NCBI GenBank assembly: GCA_028290125.1
Contig: JAQGKM010000390.1
Coordinates: 1 to 6,025 of the forward strand
Direction of reading: 5' to 3'
Origin: Hyphomicrobiales bacterium
GTDB lineage: Bacteria > Pseudomonadota > Alphaproteobacteria > Rhizobiales > Beijerinckiaceae
Length of the DNA stretch: 6,025 nucleotides
The notes below the pieces were generated by a model. That model did no database searches. It saw only the letters and a list, made by a program, of their open reading frames with translations, and was not told the DNA's origin. Positions 5,893-6,025 of this stretch are shown here, in pieces. The translations under genes were made by a program, and so were the position numbers. Every line of letters begins with the position of its first letter. Within the stretch, counting starts at the first letter, position 1.

Positions 5893-6025
5893 CTAAGGGA
5901 GAAGGCTTTCGCCCATCTCATCCTTAACGGCCGAAAACACATTCCGAAACATCTCGCGCGTCAGCACGCCCGTGTTCGTGTTGTAGCGCGAGCAATGGTA
6001 GCTGTCGTAGAGCGCCATGCGCCCC
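5893..6025 (-). CDS. Uracil-DNA glycosylase family protein, C-terminal fragment
   Basis: Read leftward from the right edge, an open frame of 43 codons ends with TAG at 5893-5895. It includes LYDSYHCSRYNTNTGVLT and then REMFRNVFSAVKDEMGESLLP. The S-Y-H-x-S-x-x-N-T-x-T-G-x-L-T pattern matches the second active-site motif and DNA-intercalating loop of uracil-DNA glycosylases, especially family 4/5 (UdgB-like) enzymes, where it is commonly HPS or HxS followed by QQNTFTGRLT. These enzymes excise uracil from DNA in base excision repair. Only the last roughly 43 residues are visible; the catalytic first motif and any iron-sulfur cysteines lie beyond the window. The call rests on this one motif plus the usual location of such a gene beside smpB in rhizobia. 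It converges with smpB across the dyad repeat. Confidence 0.75.
   Translation of the reverse strand, partial: GRMALYDSYHCSRYNTNTGVLTREMFRNVFSAVKDEMGESLLP

Noticed and set aside
5724..5942. Leftward 72-codon frame with the peptide DCFAALAMT
   Set aside because: This is the typical spurious translation of the dispersed palindromic repeat, and it overlaps the glycosylase C-terminus in another frame.
1..6025. A novel defence, mobile or CRISPR-like system
   Set aside because: All sizeable genes belong to known housekeeping or enzyme families. There are no spaced direct repeats, transposase, integrase, nuclease or toxin-like genes in the window.

Overview
This window looks like an ordinary chromosomal housekeeping locus from a GC-rich alphaproteobacterium, most likely of the Hyphomicrobiales (Rhizobiales). 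Three things suggest this: the coding regions have high GC at third positions; dapA, smpB and a uracil-DNA glycosylase gene lie together near a soluble lytic transglycosylase gene, an arrangement I recall from rhizobial and related genomes; and the last intergenic gap carries a palindromic dispersed repeat of a kind I associate with Bradyrhizobium-like genomes. No database search was possible, so the taxonomy is inference.

Layout. The left edge holds the 5' part of a tRNA-Ser (anticodon GCT) gene read leftward (1-51), behind a possible promoter and a GC-rich stem-loop. To its right, three genes are all read leftward, in transcription order: a glutathione S-transferase (3355-4110), a Slt70-type soluble lytic murein transglycosylase (1048-3231) and an alpha/beta hydrolase (138-1016). 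The GST and slt are 123 bp apart, and that gap contains a perfect 17-bp inverted repeat. slt and the hydrolase are 31 bp apart, a gap mostly filled by a strong predicted hairpin abutting the hydrolase start codon. A 202-bp divergent intergenic region separates the GST from the rightward pair dapA (4313-5206) and smpB (5233-5712), which are 26 bp apart and probably co-transcribed. smpB starts with TTG. Beyond smpB lies a dyad repeat of about 156 bp (5732-5887), and then the C-terminal end of a uracil-DNA glycosylase gene pointing back toward smpB and cut by the window edge.

Functional reading. DapA makes the committed intermediate of the diaminopimelate/lysine pathway, which supplies the peptidoglycan cross-linking residue. 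Slt cleaves peptidoglycan in the periplasm, so wall precursor synthesis and wall turnover lie close together here. SmpB works with tmRNA in ribosome rescue, and the glycosylase acts in base excision repair. The GST and the hydrolase have no clear pathway from context. I found no sign of a phage, plasmid, CRISPR array, toxin-antitoxin pair or defence system. The points worth a second look are small regulatory-scale structures: the 17-bp dyad, the hairpins next to start codons, the tRNA leader hairpin and the dispersed repeat. Most long open frames antisense to these genes are shadows caused by high GC.
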